From SHAN690 sp041391765 (lineage in GTDB: Bacteria > Bacteroidota > Bacteroidia > Flavobacteriales_G > Salibacteraceae), in the NCBI GenBank assembly GCA_041391765.1, contig JAWKNJ010000021.1, positions 46,689-110,688 of the forward strand: a stretch of DNA of 64,000 nt, given 5' to 3'. The position numbers and the translations under genes were made by a program. The notes below the pieces were generated by a model. The model was given only the letters and a program-made list of their open reading frames with translations. It had not been told where the DNA came from and ran no database searches. Shown here piece by piece: positions 14,869 through 21,418 of the stretch (position 1 is its first letter; each line of letters starts with the position of its first letter).

Positions 14869-17259
14869 ATGTTTGTACTCAAAAGAGATGGCAGAAGCGA
14901 GGCGGTGAAGTTTGACAAGATCACCGGTCGCATCAAGAAACTTTGCTACGGACTGCACGCGAGTGTCGACCCGGTGAAGATCTCTATGAAGGTGATCGAG
15001 GGCATTTACGATGGTGTGACCACCACCGAACTCGACAACCTTGCAGCTGAAACAGCAGCTTCCATGACCACCACGCACCCGGATTATGCGTTGTTGGCTT
15101 CGCGCATCGCGGTTTCTAACCTTCACAAAAACACGGAGAAGTCATTCTCAGCAACGATGGACGCGTTGTATAACTATGTTGATCCACACACGAACAAGAA
15201 AGCTCCACTATTGGCGGATGACGTTTACAAACTCATTCAAGACAATGCGGAGACCTTGGACAGCACCATCATTTATGACCGCGACTTCGGTTACGATTAC
15301 TTCGGTTTCAAAACCCTAGAGCGTTCATACCTGTTGAAAATCAACGGTGAAGTGGTTGAACGACCACAGCACATGTTGATGCGTGTTGCCTTGGGTATTC
15401 ACAAAGAAGATATTGACGCGGCTATTGAAACCTATGACTTGATGTCAGAGCGTTGGTTCACGCACGCCACTCCTACCCTGTTCAACGCAGGAACTCCAAA
15501 ACCTCAAATGTCAAGCTGCTTCCTGTTGACCACAAAGAGCGATAGCATCACCGGTATTTATGAGACCTTGACGCAGTGCGCCAAGATTTCTCAGTCTGCC
15601 GGAGGAATCGGTTTGAGCATTCACAACATCCGCGCAACAGGATCATACATCCGAGGCACAAACGGAACCAGCAACGGTATCGTTCCAATGCTTCGTGTGT
15701 TCAACGACACTGCTCGCTACGTGGACCAAGGTGGTGGAAAGCGCAAGGGTTCTTTCGCGATCTATCTGGAGCCATGGCACGCAGACGTGTTCGACTTCCT
15801 CGATTTGAAGAAGAACCACGGAAAAGAAGAGCAGCGCGCTCGCGACTTGTTCTACGCGATGTGGACACCGGACTTGTTCATGAAGCGCGTGGAAGAAGGC
15901 GGAAACTGGTCACTGATGTGTCCTGACGAGTGTCCAGGCTTGGCCGACACTTGGGGAGCAGAATTTGAGAAGCTCTACACCAAGTATGAGAAGGAAGGCA
16001 AGGTGAAGAAGACCATCAAGGCACAAGACCTTTGGTTCAAGATCCTTGAATCTCAGATTGAGACCGGAACGCCTTACATGCTTTACAAGGACGCGGCTAA
16101 CGCCAAGTCGAACCAACAGAACTTAGGAACCATCAAGTCTTCGAACTTGTGTACAGAGATCATGGAATACACAGCTCCGGACGAAGTAGCCGTGTGTAAC
16201 CTAGCTTCTATCGCGCTTCCGAAGTTTGTGATTGACGGAAAGTTTGATCACGACAAGTTGTTCGAAATCACTTACGTGGCTACGAAGAATCTGAACCGCA
16301 TCATCGATCAGAACTTCTATCCGGTGCCTGAGGCGAAGAAGTCAAACTTCCGCCACCGTCCGATCGGATTGGGTGTTCAGGGATTGGCAGATGCGTTCAT
16401 CTTGATGCGCTATCCGTTTGATTCGCCTGAAGCGAAGCAACTGAACAAGGACATTTTCGAAACCATTTACTACGCTGCGTTGACCGCTTCTAAAGACCTC
16501 GCGAAGGTGGACGGAGCTTACGAAACGTATGAAGGTTCACCGATCTCTCAAGGCAAATTCCAGTTTGACCTTTGGGGCGTGGAGCCGGGCAAGCGTTGGG
16601 AATGGGACGTATTGCGACAGGAGATCAAAACACACGGTGTGCGCAACTCTTTGTTGATGGCTCCAATGCCAACAGCTTCTACGAGCCAGATCTTAGGCAA
16701 CAACGAGTGCATCGAGCCGTACACATCGAACGTGTACAGCCGCAGAACGCTGAGCGGTGAGTTTGCGATCGTGAACAAGCACCTACTTCGCGACTTGATC
16801 CGACTTGGAATTTGGAACGACACGTTGAAAAACAAGCTGATTGCAGCCAACGGTTCCGTGCAAGAAATTGACGAGATTCCGGATAACCTGAAGGAGCTGT
16901 ACAAGACCGCTTGGGAGATCAGCCAAAAGGTGATCATCGAGATGAGTGCCGACCGCGGTGCCTACATCGACCAGAGCCAGTCGCTCAACATCTTCATGGA
17001 GAACGCGAACTTCGCCAAGCTGACTTCGATGCACTTCTATGGTTGGAAGGCCGGACTGAAGACAGGTATGTATTACCTGCGCACAAAGGCTGCCCGCGAT
17101 GCGATCAAGTTTACACTGGACAAGAGCAAGCTTGAAGAGCCAAAGCCTGAAACGGCTGAAGTGAGCCAAGAAGTTGAAGCCGTAAGCCTAGAACAACGCC
17201 AAGCCGAAATCGCTTGCTCATTGGACAACCCCGATGACTGCGAGATGTGCGGTAGCTAG
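14869..17259 (+). CDS. nrdA: Ribonucleoside-diphosphate reductase alpha subunit, class I
   Basis: NrdA is the catalytic subunit that makes deoxyribonucleoside diphosphates. At 796 residues it opens with an ATP-cone (MFVLKRDGRSEAVKFDKITGRI, about residues 1-90), the allosteric activity site. Active-site segments include MSSCFLL with the first redox cysteine, SAGGIGLSIHNIRATG, CTEIMEY with the second redox cysteine region, and NLCTEI/VCNLASI. The tail ends DDCEMCGS, the CxxC shuttle that re-reduces the active site. Codon use appears strongly biased, with many GTG, AAG and CGC, as expected for a highly expressed gene. A strong terminator follows. Confidence 0.97.
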   Translation: MFVLKRDGRSEAVKFDKITGRIKKLCYGLHASVDPVKISMKVIEGIYDGVTTTELDNLAAETAASMTTTHPDYALLASRIAVSNLHKNTEKSFSATMDALYNYVDPHTNKKAPLLADDVYKLIQDNAETLDSTIIYDRDFGYDYFGFKTLERSYLLKINGEVVERPQHMLMRVALGIHKEDIDAAIETYDLMSERWFTHATPTLFNAGTPKPQMSSCFLLTTKSDSITGIYETLTQCAKISQSAGGIGLSIHNIRATGSYIRGTNGTSNGIVPMLRVFNDTARYVDQGGGKRKGSFAIYLEPWHADVFDFLDLKKNHGKEEQRARDLFYAMWTPDLFMKRVEEGGNWSLMCPDECPGLADTWGAEFEKLYTKYEKEGKVKKTIKAQDLWFKILESQIETGTPYMLYKDAANAKSNQQNLGTIKSSNLCTEIMEYTAPDEVAVCNLASIALPKFVIDGKFDHDKLFEITYVATKNLNRIIDQNFYPVPEAKKSNFRHRPIGLGVQGLADAFILMRYPFDSPEAKQLNKDIFETIYYAALTASKDLAKVDGAYETYEGSPISQGKFQFDLWGVEPGKRWEWDVLRQEIKTHGVRNSLLMAPMPTASTSQILGNNECIEPYTSNVYSRRTLSGEFAIVNKHLLRDLIRLGIWNDTLKNKLIAANGSVQEIDEIPDNLKELYKTAWEISQKVIIEMSADRGAYIDQSQSLNIFMENANFAKLTSMHFYGWKAGLKTGMYYLRTKAARDAIKFTLDKSKLEEPKPETAEVSQEVEAVSLEQRQAEIACSLDNPDDCEMCGS

Positions 17260-17284
17260 GCCGAATGAAACAACCACTAATTTT

Positions 17285-17315
17285 AAGCCTCGCTTCGCAA
17301 GAAGTGGGGCTTTTT
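17285..17315 (+). terminator. Rho-independent terminator after nrdA
   Basis: AAGCCTCGCTTC pairs with GAAGTGGGGCTT around a GCAA tetraloop (12 base pairs with two G-T pairs), followed by a run of T. It lies 26 bases after the nrdA stop. Confidence 0.9.
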
Positions 17316-17349
17316 GTTATGGGTTAATCGATACTATAATCAACATAAG

Positions 17350-17640
17350 ATGGATAACGATAGAATCGCAAACAATCCTTCCAACAAGAAACTAAAGCAA
17401 AATATTGAAGGTGCGGAGGCATTTAAAAAAGTCGCAGACTTCTTTTCATTTTTTGGACTAAAGGACAAAAGATTGGAAGCAGCTTTTGATAAGCTCCCAC
17501 AGATGAGAAAACAAATAGAACTTCTATCAAAAGGCCCTGATAAATTCAATGATCACTTTGCGCAAAGAGGTTGGATAGCTCACGAGTCCATGAATACTTC
17601 CTTAATGTTGACCTCCATCGAGCTGGCCAAAAAGGTCTGA
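17350..17640 (+). pseudogene. 5' fragment of a frameshifted gene of unknown function
   Basis: The 96-residue fragment (MDNDRIANNPSNKKLKQ...HFAQRGWIAHESMN) is the start of a protein whose remainder continues after 17640 in other frames. Translating past the stop in the frame beginning at 17643 gives DVAEKELIDYYSSEK; another frame then gives MQWLLHP; finally the frame of 17692 gives LKSITAFSKRYDYFQLAYDD. The three shifts all go the same way (one base fewer each) and sit at AAAAAGG, GAAAAATG and CACCCCT. The sum restores the reading frame. Either the gene is decaying or the sequence has three homopolymer errors. The start at 17350 is the ATG after the terminator. Function unrecognised. Confidence 0.75.
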
Positions 17641-17691
17641 TTGATGTGGCAGAGAAAGAACTGATAGACTACTACTCTTCAGAAAAATGCA

Positions 17692-18672
17692 GTGGTTGCT
17701 TCACCCCTAAAGTCTATCACCGCCTTTTCCAAACGATATGATTATTTCCAACTGGCCTACGATGATACAATAGATGAACGATATCATTCCGCAGTCCCAA
17801 TTTTATTGATGATGATAGATGGAGCTGTAAATGACATAGATAAGGCACGAGGGTTCTTTGCAGAAAACACTAACCTAACAGCTTGGGATTCCATCGCAGC
17901 TCACAGTACAGGACTATCAGTACTTAAAGAAGTATTTAGCAATGGCAGACACAAAACGACCTCGGATGAAATTACTTTACCATATAGACATGGAATTCTA
18001 CATGGTAGAGACCTTGGGTACGCTAATAAGACTGTGACAGCTAAATGTTGGGCTGCCCTTTTTGCAATAAGGGATTGGGCAAAAGCAATTGAAGAAGGAA
18101 AAAAGGTTACACCACCACCTAAACAAGAGTTAACCTTCACAGAAAGCTTGACGCAACTTAAAAACAGTCTGACGAGCCTAAGCGAAAACAAAAAACGCAA
18201 TGATCAAGTAAGAAAAAAGATTGCTGACTGGAAAGCGAGACAACTGTCCATCGGAGTCGATATACCTCATACAGGAGCATCCACCGAATATGGCGATTAC
18301 ACTCCCGAACAGGAAGCAATAAGATTCGCAGAGTATTGGACAAAAGGAAATTTCGGAGCTATATCAAAACAAATCCACCAGTTTTCAAAAAAGCCAATGA
18401 ACGAAAAGAAACAAGCTGGAGCTGTTAGGCAGATTTTTCAAGGAAAAAGGTTAACCACATATCACATCACAAAAGTCAATGACTGTTCTCCCGCTATTAC
18501 AGAAGTCACTTTGGCCCTTGCTATTGAACATGAAAATAAACTTCATGACAAGCAACTAACGCTGAGATTCATCTACGAAGGTCTCAATGGAGAAATTTTA
18601 ATTTTTGGTGATCCCGGTGGCCAATGGAAATTCATAGATAATTTCTTTCACCAAATTGAATTCATCCATTAA
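17692..18672 (+). pseudogene. 3' part of the same frameshifted gene
   Basis: This long frame (326 codons from a GTG) continues the product begun at 17350. It holds DERYHSAVPILLMMIDGAVNDID and ITLPYRHGILHGRDLGYANK, an HGR segment set in predicted helices, and later EQEAIRFAEYWTKGNFGAISKQIHQFSKK before a beta-rich end (GEILIFGDPGGQWKFIDNF). I do not recognise a characterised family. No upstream ATG in this frame starts it credibly, which supports the frameshift reading. It is AT-richer than the nrd genes next door. If the shifts are sequencing errors, the intact protein would have about 440 residues. Confidence 0.72.
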
Positions 18673-18687
18673 CTCGACAAACAAACC

Positions 18688-19073
18688 ATGAAATATCTGC
18701 TCCTGCTATTCATTGCCGTTATCGGTATTTGCGCCCAAAGCCAAACCCTCCAGCTCCTCACCTGCTTTGAAGAAGGGCAACACACGCTGGGCGAAGAAGG
18801 CATCAACACGAAGTGTGTGCGTTCATGGAAAAGCACCCCGGCAGCATGCTAAAAGTGTATGGCTTCGCCACGCAGCTCGGCAGCGAAGAAGCCAACCTCG
18901 AACTCTCTAAAAAAAGAGCCGAGGCGGTCTATGCCGAAATCTCGAAGTGCCAAAAACTCGATCAAAGCAACTCCTACGTGGAATGGCTAGGAGAGTCGCT
19001 CGAAACCTATGACCTACACTACCGAGACGCCCATGCGGATTATCCTTGCGTGGATATTTTGGTGGGGAGGTAG
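18688..19073 (+). pseudogene. OmpA-family C-terminal domain protein, frameshifted
   Basis: Two overlapping frames make one product. The first (from ATG 18688) has a signal peptide (MKYLLLLFIAVIGICAQSQ) and the domain start FEEGQHTLGEEGINT, but stops at 18852. The second (from about 18813) carries on with VCAFMEKHPGSMLKVYGFATQLGSEEANLELSKKRAEAVY, the OmpA peptidoglycan-binding pattern (VxG...N..LSxxRAxxV), and ends at 19073. The shift lies near 18806-18815. An intact version would be a small periplasmic OmpA-like protein of about 128 residues. The last 31 bases are repeated at 20345, where no such gene remains. It could be a true pseudogene or a sequencing error. Confidence 0.72.
19041..19071 (+). 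repeat. 31-nt direct repeat, copy 1 (3' end of OmpA-like gene)
   Basis: It matches 20345-20375 at 29 of 31 positions. In this copy the bases encode the end of the OmpA-like product (YPCVDILVGR). The two copies flank the modular repeats, the toxin-antitoxin pair and the DUF1905 gene. Confidence 0.8.
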
Positions 19074-19083
19074 TTGTTTTGGA

Positions 19084-19129
19084 TGTCAGATCGAGTGTCC
19101 GCCTTTGGCGGATGTATCGAGATCGACAG
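19084..19129 (+). repeat. Modular inverted-repeat element A
   Basis: Conserved outer ends TGTCAGATCGAGTG and TATCGAGATCGACAG surround an inner hairpin CCGCC-TTT-GGCGG. The same outer ends occur in reverse orientation at 19150-19200 around a different inner hairpin. It lies just after the OmpA-like gene, where interspersed intergenic repeats of Bacteroidota often stand. Confidence 0.75.
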
Positions 19130-19149
19130 CTAAAACAACATACGTGGAA

Positions 19150-19200
19150 CTGTCCTTCTCGATACAAATTTTGCTACGCAAAATCCACTCGAAGTGACAG
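19150..19200 (-). repeat. Modular inverted-repeat element B (opposite orientation to A)
   Basis: Read on the minus strand it has outer ends CTGTCACTTCGAGTG and TATCGAGAAGGACAG, almost those of element A, around the inner hairpin ATTTTGC-GTA-GCAAAAT. Only the tip differs in sequence from element A. It ends 50 bases before the antitoxin gene. Confidence 0.75.
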
Positions 19201-19250
19201 ACAACGTCAACGAACTGTTCAACGCAGTAGATTCTTAGCTTTGTTTAGTC

Positions 19251-19481
19251 ATGGACATCAAAGCCGAAAAAGTCAGCCTGATTGAATGGATCGCCCAGCT
19301 TACGGATGAATCCATCATCGGAAAGCTCAAAAACCTGCGCGAATCGGAAACCGACTGGTGGGACGAGATCAGCGAAGCTGAACGCAACAGCATTCAAGAA
19401 GGCATCGAACAACTGAATCGAGGAGAAAGCTTCTCGCATCAGCAGATTGTTCAAGAGGCAAAAGAAAAATACGGACTGTGA
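19251..19481 (+). CDS. Antitoxin of a RelE/ParE-type toxin-antitoxin pair
   Basis: The 76-residue helical protein (MDIKAEKVSLIEWIAQLTDESIIGKLKNLRE...) resembles the small antitoxins found before RelE/ParE toxins in Bacteroidota. It has a charged first helix and a Trp-rich middle (ETDWWDEIS) and ends in a helix that would wrap the toxin. Its stop overlaps the toxin's GTG start (GTGA), the usual antitoxin-first, translationally coupled order. Antitoxins of such pairs normally repress their own promoter; a clear operator was not identified. Confidence 0.8.
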   Translation: MDIKAEKVSLIEWIAQLTDESIIGKLKNLRESETDWWDEISEAERNSIQEGIEQLNRGESFSHQQIVQEAKEKYGL

Positions 19482-19777
19482 GCTTCGACATCCGATGGTC
19501 GGCACGTGCCCGACAGGATTACTTCAACATACTGGAATACCTTATCGAAGAATGGGGCATCGGTAGTGCTCGAAAATTTGACAAGAAACTTCAAAAGGCC
19601 GTTTCATCCATTCAAGACAATCCGCTTCAATTCCCCGCTTCTGATCGAATGCCTAACATCAGGCGCTGTGTGGTTGTGAAGCAATGTTCGCTTTACTACA
19701 GAATCAATGGCCAGCTGATAGAGTTGATTACGTTGTTTGATACAAGGCAGCATCCGAGAAAACGCAGACTTAAGTAG
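19478..19777 (+). CDS. RelE/ParE family toxin
   Basis: The 99-residue protein begins with GTG overlapping the antitoxin stop. It has the RelE/ParE fold signature: an N-terminal strand then helix pair (IRWSARARQDYFNILEYLIEEWG...ARKFDKKLQKAVSSI), the middle segment NPLQFPASDRMPNIRRCVV, and final strands (SLYYRINGQLIELITLFDTRQHPRKRR). The DTRQHPRK ending is typical. RelE members cleave mRNA on the ribosome and ParE members poison gyrase; sequence alone does not decide which. Confidence 0.85.
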   Translation: MSFDIRWSARARQDYFNILEYLIEEWGIGSARKFDKKLQKAVSSIQDNPLQFPASDRMPNIRRCVVVKQCSLYYRINGQLIELITLFDTRQHPRKRRLK

Positions 19778-19832
19778 TTATTTCCTCCTTTAACTGTACG
19801 GAAATATGTTGGTGGATCGTTAATTCGCACTG

Positions 19833-20339
19833 ATGCCTGATAAGAAGAAGGAACACACATTCAGTGCAACGCTGGAGATCATTGGCGTTAATCCATTTGT
19901 TCGTTTGCCTGAGCTCATTTTGAATGAACTATTTATTGCCGCAGGCCGCGATAAAGGACCAATTCCCATACATGGGAAAATCAATGATCGACCCTACACC
20001 CAAACGCTGATGAAGTTCAGGGGACTGTGGCGGCTTTACGTGAATATGACTATGCTTAAGGATTCTCCCAAGCGAATTGGAGAAACGGTTCACATCAGCG
20101 TTTCGTTCGATCATCGAGATCGATCAATTTCCATGCATCCGAAACTGGCCGCAGCACTCGAAAGCTCACCTGAAGCCAAAGCGGTGTTTGAACGGCAGTC
20201 GATTTCGCTACAAAAAGAAATCATTCGCTACATCGCCCATTTGAAAAGCGAAGACAGCGTAGACCGCAATGTTCATCGGGCCATTCAGTTTTTGCTGGGA
20301 AAGGAGCGGTTTGTGGGCAGGGCGCCCGTTTTAGAATAA
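19833..20339 (+). CDS. DUF1905 / YdeI-like two-domain protein
   Basis: The 168-residue protein has a DUF1905 beta-barrel-like N-terminal part (HTFSATLEIIGVNPFVRLPELILNEL...GKINDRPYTQTLMKFRGLWRLYVN) and a C-terminal helical YdeI-like tail (LAAALESSPEAKAVFERQSISLQKEIIRYIAHLKSEDSVDRNVHRAIQFL). Proteins of this layout are widespread and poorly characterised; YdeI relatives have been named for bacteriocin protection, which should not be taken as proof of function. A second YdeI-related gene lies at 23.9 kb. The gene sits between the two copies of the 31-nt repeat. Confidence 0.8.
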   Translation: MPDKKKEHTFSATLEIIGVNPFVRLPELILNELFIAAGRDKGPIPIHGKINDRPYTQTLMKFRGLWRLYVNMTMLKDSPKRIGETVHISVSFDHRDRSISMHPKLAAALESSPEAKAVFERQSISLQKEIIRYIAHLKSEDSVDRNVHRAIQFLLGKERFVGRAPVLE

Positions 20340-20344
20340 CGTGA

Positions 20345-20375
20345 TATCCATGCGTGAATATTTTGGTGGGGAGGT
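20345..20375 (+). repeat. 31-nt direct repeat, copy 2 (orphan)
   Basis: It matches 19041-19071 with two differences. Translated in the equivalent frame it reads YPCVNILVGR, the end of an OmpA-like protein, but no gene precedes it here; the DUF1905 gene ends six bases upstream. It looks like the remnant of a duplicated or rearranged 3' end. Confidence 0.75.
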
Positions 20376-20377
20376 CG

Positions 20378-20764
20378 CTACTCATAAAAGCAGGTGCAAA
20401 TCCGCTGGTCGTGGCCTCTTAGTCCCTTCTTCTCCATTTCCGAATATTCACAGGGCAGTGAATCAATGATGGTTTCTAACCTAATGGTGTCGTCCCCATC
20501 ATAAATTCGGTAGCTGTCTTCGTTGCCAATGTCAAACGGGCAATTGGTGGAAGATTCTGACTCATCCACTTCTTTAATTCGAAAAATGCGCGTTTCGCCC
20601 GGTTTAAGTAATTCGGGTGCGCCACCGGCAGAAGATGTTTGATATTGTACAGTCACATCATGATCTGTATTGTTTTGAATCTGATTGACTAATTCCACTT
20701 TTGAACCACAAGCGACTGTCAGACCAACCGATGATAACAACAAATAGACATTTGACTTTTTCAT
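20378..20764 (-). CDS. Small predicted lipoprotein (128 aa)
   Basis: The N-terminus MKKSNVYLLLSSVGLTVAC is a lipoprotein signal with lipobox LTVAC (Cys19). The mature part (VNQIQNNTDHDVTVQYQTS...LKPGETRIFRIKEVDES) is beta-rich with four more cysteines that could form disulfides (NCPFDIG, LPCEYSE, RICTCFYE). It does not match a family I know. It is divergent from the SRPBCC gene with about 107 bases between them, and its 3' end abuts the orphan repeat at 20345-20375. Confidence 0.75.
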   Translation of the reverse strand: MKKSNVYLLLSSVGLTVACGSKVELVNQIQNNTDHDVTVQYQTSSAGGAPELLKPGETRIFRIKEVDESESSTNCPFDIGNEDSYRIYDGDDTIRLETIIDSLPCEYSEMEKKGLRGHDQRICTCFYE

Positions 20765-20871
20765 AGCGGTAATACGGAACCTTTGTTGTTCTATTGCTTT
20801 CGACTCAATGTTTTGGCGAGGAATTGATTATCAAATAACATCTTAGCTTTGGTCTCATAGCCACCAACACC

Positions 20872-21306
20872 ATGAGACATCTGCAAACTGAAATCACCAT
20901 CCACGCCACTCCCGAAGCAGTTTGGAAGGTACTGACCGACTTTGAGAATTTCCCGAATTGGAATCCGTTCATCAAATCCATCAACGGAAACCAAAGCGTA
21001 GGTGGCAAACTGACCGTTCAAATTCAACCACCGGATGAGAAGTCCATGACCTTCAATCCGACCGTGTTGGTTTATGAACCAATGAAGGAATTGCGTTGGA
21101 TTGGGAAGGGGCCAATTCCAGGACTCTTCAGTGGTGAACATTACTTCATCATAGAGGATCAACTAAACGGCTCGGTCAAATTCACCCATGGTGAACATTT
21201 CTCTGGAATATTGGTCGGATTCATGAAAAAGATGCTGGATAGAACTGAAATTGGATTTCAAAGCATGAATGAGGTTTTGAAAAAACAATGCGAGAAGGTC
21301 AATTGA
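20872..21306 (+). CDS. SRPBCC family protein
   Basis: The 144-residue protein has the START/SRPBCC pattern: TEITIHATPEAVWKVLTDFENFPNWNPFI at the start, then antiparallel strands (GGKLTVQIQPP, LVYEPMKELRWIGKG) and a long C-terminal helix that closes the hydrophobic pocket (ILVGFMKKMLDRTEIGFQSMNEVLKK). Such proteins bind small hydrophobic ligands; several act in coenzyme or polyketide pathways, others are uncharacterised. Nothing nearby points to a ligand. Confidence 0.88.
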   Translation: MRHLQTEITIHATPEAVWKVLTDFENFPNWNPFIKSINGNQSVGGKLTVQIQPPDEKSMTFNPTVLVYEPMKELRWIGKGPIPGLFSGEHYFIIEDQLNGSVKFTHGEHFSGILVGFMKKMLDRTEIGFQSMNEVLKKQCEKVN

Positions 21307-21418
21307 ATTTCGCCATAGTCATTACCTTTTTTTAACCCCTGGCATCATCCATGGATATCCAGGTGCTTTGGTAAACCATTGTTTTCTATTGACGTCTTTA
21401 CCGTGCTAAACCACATTC

